This document shows positions 1-5,885 of a stretch of DNA of 7,975 nucleotides, piece after piece. Location of the stretch: positions 1 through 7,975 of the forward strand of contig JAKADE010000106.1 of the NCBI GenBank assembly GCA_021820785.1. The letters are read 5' to 3'. The notes beneath the pieces are model-generated. The model saw only the letters and a list, made by a program, of their open reading frames with translations. It did no database searches and was not told where the DNA came from. Origin of the DNA: Pseudomonadota bacterium (GTDB taxonomy: Bacteria > Pseudomonadota > Gammaproteobacteria > Steroidobacterales > Steroidobacteraceae). The position numbers were made by a program, and so were the translations under genes. Within the stretch, counting starts at the first letter, position 1, and the number at the start of each line of letters is the position of its first letter.

Positions 1-1
1 T

Positions 2-145
2 GAGGAGGTGCTCGATGCCATCGTCGCAGGCGATGCTGAGCGCGCCGCGCTCGCGATGCGCGCGCTGGTCGGGGAAGTGTTGGAATTGATCGCGACGACC
101 TCGGCGCAGCCGGCCGCGCGTCGCGGCGCCCGAGGCGCCGGCTGA
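2..145 (+). CDS. C-terminal end of a GntR-family (FCD-type) transcriptional regulator, partial
   Basis: The frame is open from the window edge to a TGA at 143-145 and gives 47 residues. They begin EEVLDAIVAGDAERAALAMR and end in an Arg/Ala/Gly-rich tail. The pattern of acidic residues, 'l.AI.agDaerA..amr.Hl', is typical of the last helix pair of the FCD ligand-binding domain of FadR-type GntR regulators, which bind small organic acids and repress nearby operons. The DNA-binding half lies outside the window. The usual final-helix histidine position reads Ala-Leu-Val here, so metal binding cannot be judged. The family call rests on a short C-terminal stretch; another all-helical regulator is possible. 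Confidence 0.65.
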   Translation, partial: EEVLDAIVAGDAERAALAMRALVGEVLELIATTSAQPAARRGARGAG

Positions 146-184
146 GACCTCTCGGCACGGGCGAGCGCCCCGCGCAAAAAATCG

Positions 185-199
185 ATTGTTATGACAAAT
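185..199. promoter_or_regulatory. Operator-like imperfect palindrome resembling a GntR/FCD box
   Basis: ATTGTTATGACAAAT is nearly palindromic, with half-sites ATTGT and ACAAA around TATG, and sits in the only AT-rich patch of the intergenic region. It resembles the boxes of FCD-type GntR proteins: the PdhR-type box ATTGGTATGACCAAT differs at two positions from memory. A second inverted pair, ATGAC (191-195) and GTCAT (206-210), overlaps it. It lies 40 bases after a GntR-type gene and 311 bases before the ANTAR gene. Binding by the neighbouring regulator is inference only. Confidence 0.35.
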
Positions 200-483
200 G
201 GTGCCGTCATGCGCGGCGTGCGGGCTCAGAATGCGCGCCGATGCCGCACCGTCTCAACTTGGCGACGGGGCGCGAGACATTCAGGCTCGATTCAGCGCGA
301 ATTGCTCACTGTGTATCCGCAGGCGATCAGTCACGATTTTCTCGATGTGCCAGGGAGGCCGCGGTGAGCGGGCCGGTGCGGGCGCGGCGCGCCGCGCGCT
401 CGGTAGCGCCCCGGGAAGACGGCCGCGGCACCTCCCGCCTGCCGCGATCGGCAACGGCGCATGCGCACTCAGGCGGTGGGCCG

Positions 484-510
484 GTACGGCAGAGGAGCGA
501 TGCAGACGAA
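484..510 (+). promoter_or_regulatory. Upstream element and ribosome binding site of the module A ANTAR gene
   Basis: GTACGG at 484-489 begins exactly 27 bases before the GTG start at 511. The same hexamer begins exactly 27 bases before the ATG of the paralogous ANTAR gene in module B, which supports the two chosen starts. An AGGAG at 493-497 could serve as ribosome binding site, with a long spacing of 13 bases. A five-codon overlapping frame (ATG at 500, TGA at 512) is probably fortuitous. Whether GTACGG is part of a promoter or simply retained sequence cannot be told. Confidence 0.35.
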
Positions 511-1185
511 GTGACCACCCAGCGCGCCCAATCCTGGCGGATCCTCATCACCGCGACCGACACGTCGGTTGCGGCGCGTCTGGCGGATCTGCTCCTCGAA
601 CGCGGACACCACGCCGCCGTGCACGCCGATCCGGCCGACTTGATGGCCGCAGTCAGCGCCGAGACGGCCGACCTGGTCGTGCTCTGCGTCGCCGCCGGAG
701 CCGACCCGGATTACGCCCTCGGCGCGACGCTCTCCGGCATGCTCGAGATTCCGTTCATCGTGTTCGCGGCGCAGTGGGACGAGCGCGGCGCAGCCGCTGC
801 CGCCGAGCATGGCGCACTCGCGTTCCTCGCCGGCAGCTATCCGACCTTGCCGCAGTGCGTCCCGGTGATTCTCGGGGCGCTGCAGCGCTCGGCCGAAGTT
901 CGGGAGCTGCGGGCGCGACTCGTGCGCATGAGTGAGGCGCTCGAGCGCTCGCGGACCATCAGCATGGCGTGCGGGGTGCTGATGGAGCGGCTGCACCTGA
1001 GCCGGCAGGACGCATTCGAGACGCTGCGGGCCGCGGCGCGTGCGCGGCGCATGCGGCTGCTCGACAGCGCCGCCGGCATGCTGACCGCGCTGGAGGCGAT
1101 CAACGAACTCGGCAGCCTGCCACGGCGTACGGTTACCGAGCCGGACTGTGACCGGGTTCGCAGTCCCGCGGCGAAATCCAGATAA
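511..1185 (+). CDS. ANTAR-domain RNA-binding response-regulator-like protein (AmiR type), module A
   Basis: The product is 224 residues. Residues 9-125 have the alternating strand/helix pattern of a receiver domain, but the acidic pair after the first strand is missing (ILITATD), the phospho-acceptor position reads VVLCV with Cys59, and the switch Thr and Lys are absent, so control by phosphorylation is unlikely. A helical linker leads into an ANTAR domain at about 138-196 (RTISMACGVLMER, then AFETLRAAARARR), a fold that binds paired RNA hairpins and prevents transcription termination, as in AmiR and NasR. The GTG at 511 is chosen because it aligns with the ATG of the module B copy and excludes a low-complexity extension reaching back to 241. 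The gene is first of three on this strand, followed by a 171-base leader that may be its RNA target. The partner that senses a signal is not visible. Confidence 0.85.
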   Translation: MTTQRAQSWRILITATDTSVAARLADLLLERGHHAAVHADPADLMAAVSAETADLVVLCVAAGADPDYALGATLSGMLEIPFIVFAAQWDERGAAAAAEHGALAFLAGSYPTLPQCVPVILGALQRSAEVRELRARLVRMSEALERSRTISMACGVLMERLHLSRQDAFETLRAAARARRMRLLDSAAGMLTALEAINELGSLPRRTVTEPDCDRVRSPAAKSR

Positions 1186-1196
1186 CATAAAAACCC

Positions 1197-1222
1197 GGGA
1201 CGCACCTTATTCCGTGCGCCTC
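1197..1222 (+). other. Hairpin just after the ANTAR stop codon, counterpart in module B
   Basis: CGCAC (1201-1205) pairs with GTGCG (1214-1218) around the loop CTTATTCC. Outside an A/C mismatch the stem extends by three pairs, one of them G-U (1197-1199 with 1220-1222). It starts 11 bases after the ANTAR stop. Module B has a similar element 17 bases after its ANTAR stop, with a CACCT start, a pyrimidine-rich loop, a GTG and a following GCCT in common. Confidence 0.45.
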
Positions 1223-1227
1223 TGCTC

Positions 1228-1244
1228 AGACGCACGCCGCGTCT
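1228..1244 (+). other. Perfect 6-bp hairpin in the module A leader
   Basis: AGACGC (1228-1233) and GCGTCT (1239-1244) are perfect complements around a five-base loop ACGCC. No T-run follows, so it is not a classical intrinsic terminator. It lies only five bases after the preceding hairpin, giving a tandem hairpin pair as ANTAR targets have, but its loop does not match the known A1/G4 hexaloop rule. Confidence 0.4.
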
Positions 1245-1280
1245 CTCCCGGCGCCGGCTCTCCCGCGCCCCCCCAACTCA

Positions 1281-1304
1281 CCGGGGCCCCGACTCGCCCT
1301 CTCA
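1281..1304 (+). promoter_or_regulatory. Leader block conserved between modules A and B
   Basis: The block begins CCGGGGCCC and ends CTCA. The module B leader has the same block on the other strand (5784-5761) with only a few one-base differences or gaps. It ends 52 bases before the ATG at 1357, against 50 bases before the matching GTG in module B. Its first part, CGGGGCCCCG at 1282-1291, is a perfect palindrome here but not in B. Confidence 0.4.
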
Positions 1305-1356
1305 TACGCCCGTGCGCCGCGCATCGCTCGGCGCGCCGATGGTGGAGTGCGTGATC

Positions 1357-1713
1357 ATGGAAACTCAGCGACTGCGAACCGTTCAGCATCCGGGACGCAT
1401 CGGCGATCTGCTCGATTCGCTGATCGGTTCCGTTCCCCTGGTGCCCGCCGGGGCGATCCGCGTGGCGAGCGCGGCGGTACTGCCAGCGCCGTTGCGGCTG
1501 CTCAGCCGTCTCATCGACCGGCGTGACTCGGTGTGGCGGGCCTGGAGCGAGGGTGGACGGATCTGGTTCTTCGAGGCGCTGTTTTCGCTCGACCTGTCGC
1601 GCGAGCGCGGCAAGCCCGTCATCCGCCTGATGCAGTACGACGAAGTCGGTGACGTCGCCCGCGTGATGACGTTCGTCTCCACGATCGAACACGGCTGGCA
1701 GCAATGCGATTGA
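1357..1713 (+). CDS. Conserved small protein of unknown function, module A
   Basis: This 118-residue soluble protein has no signal peptide or membrane segment, and I do not recognise its family. It starts METQRLRTVQHPGRI. Its core has a leucine/arginine-rich helix (PLRLLSRLID), then DSVWRAWSEGGRIWFFEALF, then SRERGKPVIRLMQYDEVGD, and it ends EHGWQQCD. The many aromatic residues around a basic patch suggest a compact alpha/beta fold with a binding groove. The ATG at 1357 has a GGAG nine bases upstream and aligns with the start of homology to the module B copy; an in-frame ATG at 1339 has no good ribosome binding site. Its stop lies inside the first codons of the EAL gene (10-base overlap), so the two are probably translationally coupled and their products may act together. 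Confidence 0.85.
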   Translation: METQRLRTVQHPGRIGDLLDSLIGSVPLVPAGAIRVASAAVLPAPLRLLSRLIDRRDSVWRAWSEGGRIWFFEALFSLDLSRERGKPVIRLMQYDEVGDVARVMTFVSTIEHGWQQCD

Positions 1714-3473
1714 CCGGAATGACCGCGTGGCGTGCCACCCGCACTGAAGCCGGGCGCACGTTCGCATCGCTCGCGCAGGGACTGCAGACACCCGCCGATG
1801 CGCCCGACAGCGAGTGTCAGGTGCGCGACGCACGTGCGGTACGCGCAGAACTGCATCGTCTGGTGCGCGCGGCGCGCGCCTCCGGCCTGGTGAGTTTCTC
1901 CTCGGTCGTGCTGCGTCTCGCCGAGCGGCTCGAGCCGTGCCTTCGGGCCGGGCAGATTGGTCCGCGGGACCGTGCGCTGGTACGGCGCATGGCCGTGCAG
2001 TGCAATCGCTACCTCGAGGATCCCACGGACGTGCGGGCCGCCGCCGGCATGGTGGAGGCGCTCGCGAGCGGTTCGATGAGCGCGGCGGAGCGCGCGCAGT
2101 TGCTGCAGGGTGCGCTCGAGGAGGGCACGCATCTGCTCGGCGCGTGCAGCATCCCTTCCGACCCGGCGCAGCGCCGCAGCTGCGATGCGCTGACCGGGCT
2201 GCCGGATCGAGCCGCCCTGCAGGCGAGACTGCAGGACATCCTGGCCGCGGCCGCACCGGCGCATCGGGCCGTTGGCGTGCTGTCGATCGGCATCAGCGGT
2301 GTCGAGGACATCGTTGATTCACTCGGTGCCGAAGTCGGCAGCGCCATCCAGGCGCGCGTCGCGCGCGATCTAATCCGCGCCGCAGCCCCGGAGGATACGG
2401 TCGGGCGTCTGGGGCGCGATCACTTTGTACTGGTGCGCACCGGACTCACGGCGCACGCGCTCACCGAGGCGGCGAGCGCACTCGCCACGCGTCTCGGACG
2501 CAGCCGCAGGGTCGGTCCGCATCTGCTCTCGGTGACCGCACGGATCGGTCTGGCGATGGCCGGCCAGCACGGCCTCGGCGCCGCCGAACTGCTCGCCAAT
2601 GCCGATGCGGCGCTGCACGACGCGCGTGCCCGCCGGCTCTACAACACGCAGGTGTTCGCTCCGCACATGCGCCAGGCGGCGCTGCGTCGGGTGAGTCTCG
2701 AGGCACACCTGCGCGCGGCGATTGAAGCCGGTCGCTTCGAATTGCATTACCAGCCGAAACTCTCGCTCTGCGCCGGACGCCTGAGCGGCCTCGAGGCGCT
2801 GATCCGCTGGCGCAACGGCCCGCAGGGCGCGGTGGGTCCGGCCGAGTTCATTCCGATCGCCGAGGAGAGCGGTCTGATCATCCCGCTCGGGGAGTGGGTG
2901 CTGGAGGAGGCGTGCCGGCAGCTCGGGCGCTGGCATCGGGACGGGGTGCTCGACGTCCCGGTCGCGGTCAACCTCTCCGCGGTGCAGCTGTGTTCGCGCC
3001 AGATGCACGAGCAGATCGACGCAGCGCTGCAGCGTCACGGCGTCGACCCGTCGCATCTGGAGGTGGAGATCACCGAATCGGCGCTGATGCGCGACGCCGG
3101 CGCCGCATTGCGCTGCCTCGGGGAACTTGGCCGCCTCGGCGTACGCGTCGCGATCGATGACTTCGGCACCGGGTACTCGAACCTCAGTCAGCTGATGCGT
3201 CTGCCGCTCGCGGCCCTGAAGATCGACCGTTCCCTGGTCGCGGGCATCGCCACGCGTACACGCGATGTGGCAATCCTGCGCGCGATCATCGACATGGCCC
3301 GCTCGATCGGGGCGCGGGTCGTTGCCGAAGGGGTCGAAGATCCTCGCCAGCGGGACCTGCTCGCCGCCGCCGGTTGCGACGAGTACCAGGGCTTTCTCAT
3401 CGCCCGGCCGATGGACGCAGCGCGGCTGCAGGTCTGGCTCACGCGACACCGCGGCGAAGCCGGCGCGGCCTAG
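1704..3473 (+). CDS. c-di-GMP phosphodiesterase with Hpt-like N-terminus, degenerate GGDEF and intact EAL domain, module A
   Basis: The product is 589 residues with no membrane segment. Residues about 45-145 form a helical region with H51-x-L-x-x-A-A-x-x-x-G-L, the spacing of an Hpt phosphotransfer motif, though the usual Lys-Gly after the histidine is Val-Arg. Residues about 160-320 are a GGDEF domain that opens normally (DALTGLPDR) but whose active site reads GRDHF (237-241), so cyclase activity is unlikely. Residues about 325-580 are an EAL domain with the expected catalytic and metal-binding residues: E364 (EAL), N423, E455, D485 and D486 (DDFGTGYS), K506, E542 and Q562. It should hydrolyse c-di-GMP to pGpG in the cytoplasm, perhaps tuned by the degenerate GGDEF domain. 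The ATG overlaps the end of the small-protein gene by 10 bases, an arrangement kept in module B. Confidence 0.92.
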   Translation: MRLTGMTAWRATRTEAGRTFASLAQGLQTPADAPDSECQVRDARAVRAELHRLVRAARASGLVSFSSVVLRLAERLEPCLRAGQIGPRDRALVRRMAVQCNRYLEDPTDVRAAAGMVEALASGSMSAAERAQLLQGALEEGTHLLGACSIPSDPAQRRSCDALTGLPDRAALQARLQDILAAAAPAHRAVGVLSIGISGVEDIVDSLGAEVGSAIQARVARDLIRAAAPEDTVGRLGRDHFVLVRTGLTAHALTEAASALATRLGRSRRVGPHLLSVTARIGLAMAGQHGLGAAELLANADAALHDARARRLYNTQVFAPHMRQAALRRVSLEAHLRAAIEAGRFELHYQPKLSLCAGRLSGLEALIRWRNGPQGAVGPAEFIPIAEESGLIIPLGEWVLEEACRQLGRWHRDGVLDVPVAVNLSAVQLCSRQMHEQIDAALQRHGVDPSHLEVEITESALMRDAGAALRCLGELGRLGVRVAIDDFGTGYSNLSQLMRLPLAALKIDRSLVAGIATRTRDVAILRAIIDMARSIGARVVAEGVEDPRQRDLLAAAGCDEYQGFLIARPMDAARLQVWLTRHRGEAGAA

Positions 3474-3497
3474 CGGCATCCCCCGACACCGCCCGTT

Positions 3498-3520
3498 CGT
3501 CGCGCCGCGGGCGCGCGACG
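3498..3520. terminator. Hairpin between the convergent EAL genes, likely shared terminator
   Basis: CGTCGCGC (3498-3505) and GCGCGACG (3513-3520) form a perfect 8-bp stem with a 7-base loop. It fills most of the 48-base gap between the stop codons of the two convergent EAL genes and would fold in either transcript. No T-run follows on either strand, so it may act as a transcription barrier or 3'-end stabiliser rather than a classical intrinsic terminator. Confidence 0.55.
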
Positions 3521-3521
3521 C

Positions 3522-5363
3522 TCAGGCTGCCTTGCCGGGTGCCGCCGCGCGGTGCGCCCAGTGCGCGAACTGAGTCGCCCCCATTGGCCGCGCCACGAGG
3601 AACCCCTGGCATTCATCGCAGCCGGCCGTGCCGATCGCATGAAACTGCTCGGAGGTCTCGACGCCTTCTGCCACCACGCGTGAGCCGAGCACGTGACCGA
3701 TGTCGACGATGGCGGCGAGAATGGTCGCATCGCGCGGGTATGCCGGGAGACGCGAAATCAGCGACCGGTCGAGCTTGATCGCGCTCAGGGGCAGTCGCCC
3801 GAGCTGGGCGAGATTCGAATACCCGGTGCCGAAATCATCGAGGGCCAGGCGCACCCCGAGCCGTGCGAGCTCCGAGAGATGATCGAAGGCCGCACCGTGA
3901 TCCTCCATTAGTGCCGTCTCCGTGATCTCGCACTCGAGCAGCTGTGCCGGTAGCGCGTGTCGCTCGAGCGCGTGCACGATCCGCTCGACCGTGCAAGGTG
4001 AATGCAGCTGCGTCGGCGAGAGGTTGATCGCAACCGGCACTCTCGGCCCGGAATGTTCATGCCAGTCCTGCAGTTGACGGCATGCTGCGTCGATCACCCA
4101 ATCCCCGAGCGGCATGATCAGGCCAGTCTGCTCCGCGATGGGGATGAACTCCGACGGCTGGACGAGGCCGCGCTCCGCGCACCGCCAGCGCAGCAGTGCC
4201 TCGACGCCGCACAGTCTGCCCGTGCGAACCGCGATCTTCGGTTGGTAATGCAGCTCGAAGCGTCCCGCCTCGATCGCTTCGCGCAACTGCGCCTCGAGAC
4301 TCACCCGCCGCAGCGCTGCGTCACGCATGTGGGCCGAATAGAACTGCAGTGGGGGGTGGGTGCCTGCCTGGGTGTGGTGCAAGGCGGTCTCCGCATGGCA
4401 GAGCAGTTCGCTGCCGTGTGCGCCGTGTTCGGGAGACATCGCGATGCCGATGCGGGCGGTCACAGCCAGCGGCTGACCGTTGACGTGGTGGCAGCGGCCG
4501 ATCAATTCGATGAGCCGAGCCGCCTCCTGGGCGACATCCGCGGCCGGACGATTGGGTATAACGAGGACGAACCGCTGCTCGGCGCAGCGCTCGACCCAGC
4601 CGTCGCAGATGCTGCCGCGCGCCAGCGATCGGGCCACCTGCGCGAGCATGGCATCGCCGAAGTCGCGGCCGAGACTGTCGATGATGTGCTCGATGCCCTG
4701 CAGCTCGATGGACAGAACGGCCAGCATCTGGTGTGCCGCAGGGCGGCGCGTCGCCTCGATGCGCAGCTCGAGCGTCTTGCGGTCCACTGCAGGGGCAAGT
4801 CCGGCAGGGGCCACCGCGCACAATGCACTCTGGATCCGTTCCTGCGGGTAAACCGGCGCAGCCGGTCCATCCGGGTCCGGGATGCCGGCGGGCGGTGTCA
4901 ATGTGATCGATGCACCTGTCGCGGCGTGTGCGGGTTCCCTCAGCAGGCCGCGCAACAGCTCGATCCGTTCGTCCGCACCGATGGTGGGCATCGATCCACC
5001 GCCGAGCATGTCCACCAATGCTGCAGCGTGCTGCAGATCTTCGTGCGCGCTGAGATAGCGCCGGGACAATCGGACCCAGCGGCGCAGATAAGCGAATTGC
5101 AGATCGGACGGCCCCTCGGCGCGGAGGGCAGGCTCCAGCCGTTCCGCGACACGAAGGACGACGGAGGCGTACGTCAGAAGACCGGCAGCGCGTGCCGAAC
5201 GTGCCAGATGGTGCAGACTTGTGCGCATGCAATCGCAGGAGAGCGTCACGGGCGCGGCATCCGGCTTCGATGCGACCGGGCGTGTATCGTTGGCGAGCGT
5301 TGCGAGCAGTGCGAGGAGTTCCGGAGCGTACCCGGATTGACGGCGAGGCGGGGTCACTCGCAC
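3522..5363 (-). CDS. c-di-GMP phosphodiesterase with Hpt-like N-terminus, degenerate GGDEF and intact EAL domain, module B
   Basis: This 613-residue paralogue of the module A enzyme has the same domain order. The N-terminal helical region again has a histidine at residue 51 (LHHLARSARAAGL), followed by a near-identical ASVVLRVAERLEPALRA. Its GGDEF domain (about 185-345) is more decayed: the opening LTGLPNR-type motif is lost and the active site reads AEQRF (261-265). The EAL domain (about 350-600) keeps E388, N447, E479, D509, D510, K530, E566 and Q586, so it should be an active phosphodiesterase. The frame is open to 5525, but the GTG at 5363 is chosen because GTGCGAGTGA aligns exactly with the ATG-containing 10-base overlap of module A. 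It is the last gene of the leftward module. Confidence 0.92.
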   Translation of the reverse strand: MRVTPPRRQSGYAPELLALLATLANDTRPVASKPDAAPVTLSCDCMRTSLHHLARSARAAGLLTYASVVLRVAERLEPALRAEGPSDLQFAYLRRWVRLSRRYLSAHEDLQHAAALVDMLGGGSMPTIGADERIELLRGLLREPAHAATGASITLTPPAGIPDPDGPAAPVYPQERIQSALCAVAPAGLAPAVDRKTLELRIEATRRPAAHQMLAVLSIELQGIEHIIDSLGRDFGDAMLAQVARSLARGSICDGWVERCAEQRFVLVIPNRPAADVAQEAARLIELIGRCHHVNGQPLAVTARIGIAMSPEHGAHGSELLCHAETALHHTQAGTHPPLQFYSAHMRDAALRRVSLEAQLREAIEAGRFELHYQPKIAVRTGRLCGVEALLRWRCAERGLVQPSEFIPIAEQTGLIMPLGDWVIDAACRQLQDWHEHSGPRVPVAINLSPTQLHSPCTVERIVHALERHALPAQLLECEITETALMEDHGAAFDHLSELARLGVRLALDDFGTGYSNLAQLGRLPLSAIKLDRSLISRLPAYPRDATILAAIVDIGHVLGSRVVAEGVETSEQFHAIGTAGCDECQGFLVARPMGATQFAHWAHRAAAPGKAA

Positions 5364-5710
5364 GCCTGCCAGCCGTGTTCGGCGGTCTGCACGAACAGAC
5401 GCGAGCGAGACAGGTCTCCGACCTCGTCGTACTCGCGCAGCTGAATTACCGGCTTGCCGCGCTCCCGGGATAACTCGAGGGAAAATACGGCTTCGAAGAA
5501 CCAGATGCGCCGGCCATCGCTCCATGAGCGCCAGACGGAGTCCTCGCCGTCGATCAGTCGGCTCAGTCGGCGCAGCGGCGCCGGCAACTCGGCCGCCGAG
5601 GTGATGCGGTTGGCTCGCTCGGGAATGAAGCGGTCCGAGTCGAGCAATGAATCGAGCAATCTGCCTACGCGTCTGGGATGTTGAACAGAACGCAGCCGTT
5701 GGGTTTCCAC
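5354..5710 (-). CDS. Conserved small protein of unknown function, module B
   Basis: This 118-residue protein aligns with the module A copy from end to end without a gap, with 81 identities by hand count. The best-kept parts are the start (ETQRLR.VQHP), ELPAPLRRLSRLID, DSVWRSW, RRIWFFEAVFSLELSRERG and the YDEVGD and EHGWQ stretches. Two starts are possible. GTG at 5710 matches the module A start and keeps the distance to the conserved leader block. GTG at 5743 adds 11 residues and has a GAGGA just upstream. I prefer 5710 on the comparison. The stop lies 10 bases inside the EAL gene, as in module A. I do not recognise the family. Confidence 0.82.
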   Translation of the reverse strand: METQRLRSVQHPRRVGRLLDSLLDSDRFIPERANRITSAAELPAPLRRLSRLIDGEDSVWRSWSDGRRIWFFEAVFSLELSRERGKPVIQLREYDEVGDLSRSRLFVQTAEHGWQACE

Positions 5711-5760
5711 GATGGCACAGTTACCGCGGGCATCAATTGCCACACGGTCCTCAGTCAGGG

Positions 5761-5784
5761 TGAGGGGCGAAGCGTGGGCCCCGG
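5761..5784 (-). promoter_or_regulatory. Leader block conserved between modules A and B
   Basis: Read on the minus strand the block starts CCGGGGCCCACG and ends CCCCTCA, nearly the same as 1281-1304 on the plus strand. It lies 50 bases upstream of the GTG at 5710, against 52 bases upstream of the ATG in module A. Being outside the coding frame, its retention hints at a regulatory role. Confidence 0.4.
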
Positions 5785-5845
5785 AGAGAATCCGGTCGCA
5801 GGGGTCGGGCGGGTCGAGCGCGGCCGGCGAAGGACTGGCGCGCGA

Positions 5846-5868
5846 GGCACACGGGGACTAGGTGAGCC
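5846..5868 (-). other. Hairpin-like element just after the ANTAR remnant, counterpart of 1197-1222
   Basis: On the minus strand GGC-T-CAC and GTG-T-GCC can pair as two 3-bp stems separated by a T/T mismatch, around the loop CTAGTCCCC. The stem is weaker than the one in module A, but position, loop character and internal mismatch agree, and the strand reads CACCT..TCCCCGTG..GCCTC against CACCT..TTCCGTG..GCCTC in A. Confidence 0.35.
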
Positions 5869-5885
5869 AACTCCGATTTATCATA

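Larger units (their letters stand above)
146..510. other. Intergenic region upstream of module A, no convincing gene
   Basis: This stretch of about 365 bases separates the GntR-type gene from the first ANTAR gene. A frame in phase with the ANTAR gene is open back to 241, but its product is Arg/Ala/Ser-rich, resembles no domain and has no counterpart in module B, so I treat it as non-coding. A small AT-rich island (about 175-200) with six A's and an operator-like palindrome is the only part that looks like a control region. A hairpin-like GGGC/GCCC at about 158-169 is too weak to call a terminator. Confidence 0.6.
1186..1356 (+). promoter_or_regulatory. Structured leader between the ANTAR gene and the small-protein/EAL pair, module A
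   Basis: These 171 non-coding bases are very GC-rich and contain several hairpins described separately. Two blocks recur in the same order in the equivalent leader of module B, although most of the intervening sequence has diverged. Being downstream of an ANTAR gene and upstream of the genes it probably controls, it is a plausible antitermination target. I do not see the textbook ANTAR target of two hexaloops with A at loop position 1 and G at 4, nor a terminator with a U-run, so the mechanism is unproven. A GGAG at 1344-1347 is well placed for the ATG at 1357. Confidence 0.45.
5711..5885 (-). promoter_or_regulatory. Structured leader between the ANTAR remnant and the small-protein/EAL pair, module B
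   Basis: This is the counterpart of the module A leader, with the post-ANTAR hairpin and the CCGGGGCCC block in the same order. It also has a local hairpin, CCGGA and TCCGG around a five-base loop (5795-5781), which overlaps the block. If the small-protein gene starts at 5743, the first part of that gene overlaps this region. No U-run terminator or clear promoter hexamers are visible. Confidence 0.4.

Noticed and set aside
209..367. A 52-residue open frame starting at ATG 209
   Set aside because: Its product is arginine-rich at first, has no recognisable motif or ribosome binding site, and its codon pattern does not stand out from the background.
241..510. In-frame N-terminal extension of the module A ANTAR gene
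   Set aside because: The extension is Arg/Ala/Ser-rich with no domain pattern, has no counterpart in module B, and the GTG at 511 aligns with the module B ATG.
1207..2256. Long open frames antisense to real genes (also 2370-3479 minus, 4002-5444 plus, 6505-7869 plus)
   Set aside because: They lie opposite well-supported genes, their products are low-complexity and Arg/His/Gln-rich, and such frames are expected in high-GC DNA.
3474..3521. Insertion sequence or recombination site at the junction of the two modules
   Set aside because: The gap is only 48 bases, holds a simple hairpin, and shows no target duplication or transposase remnant.
5364..5525. Extension of the module B EAL protein upstream of GTG 5363
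   Set aside because: It overlaps the conserved small-protein gene in another frame and has no counterpart in module A; the paralogous 10-base overlap fixes the start.
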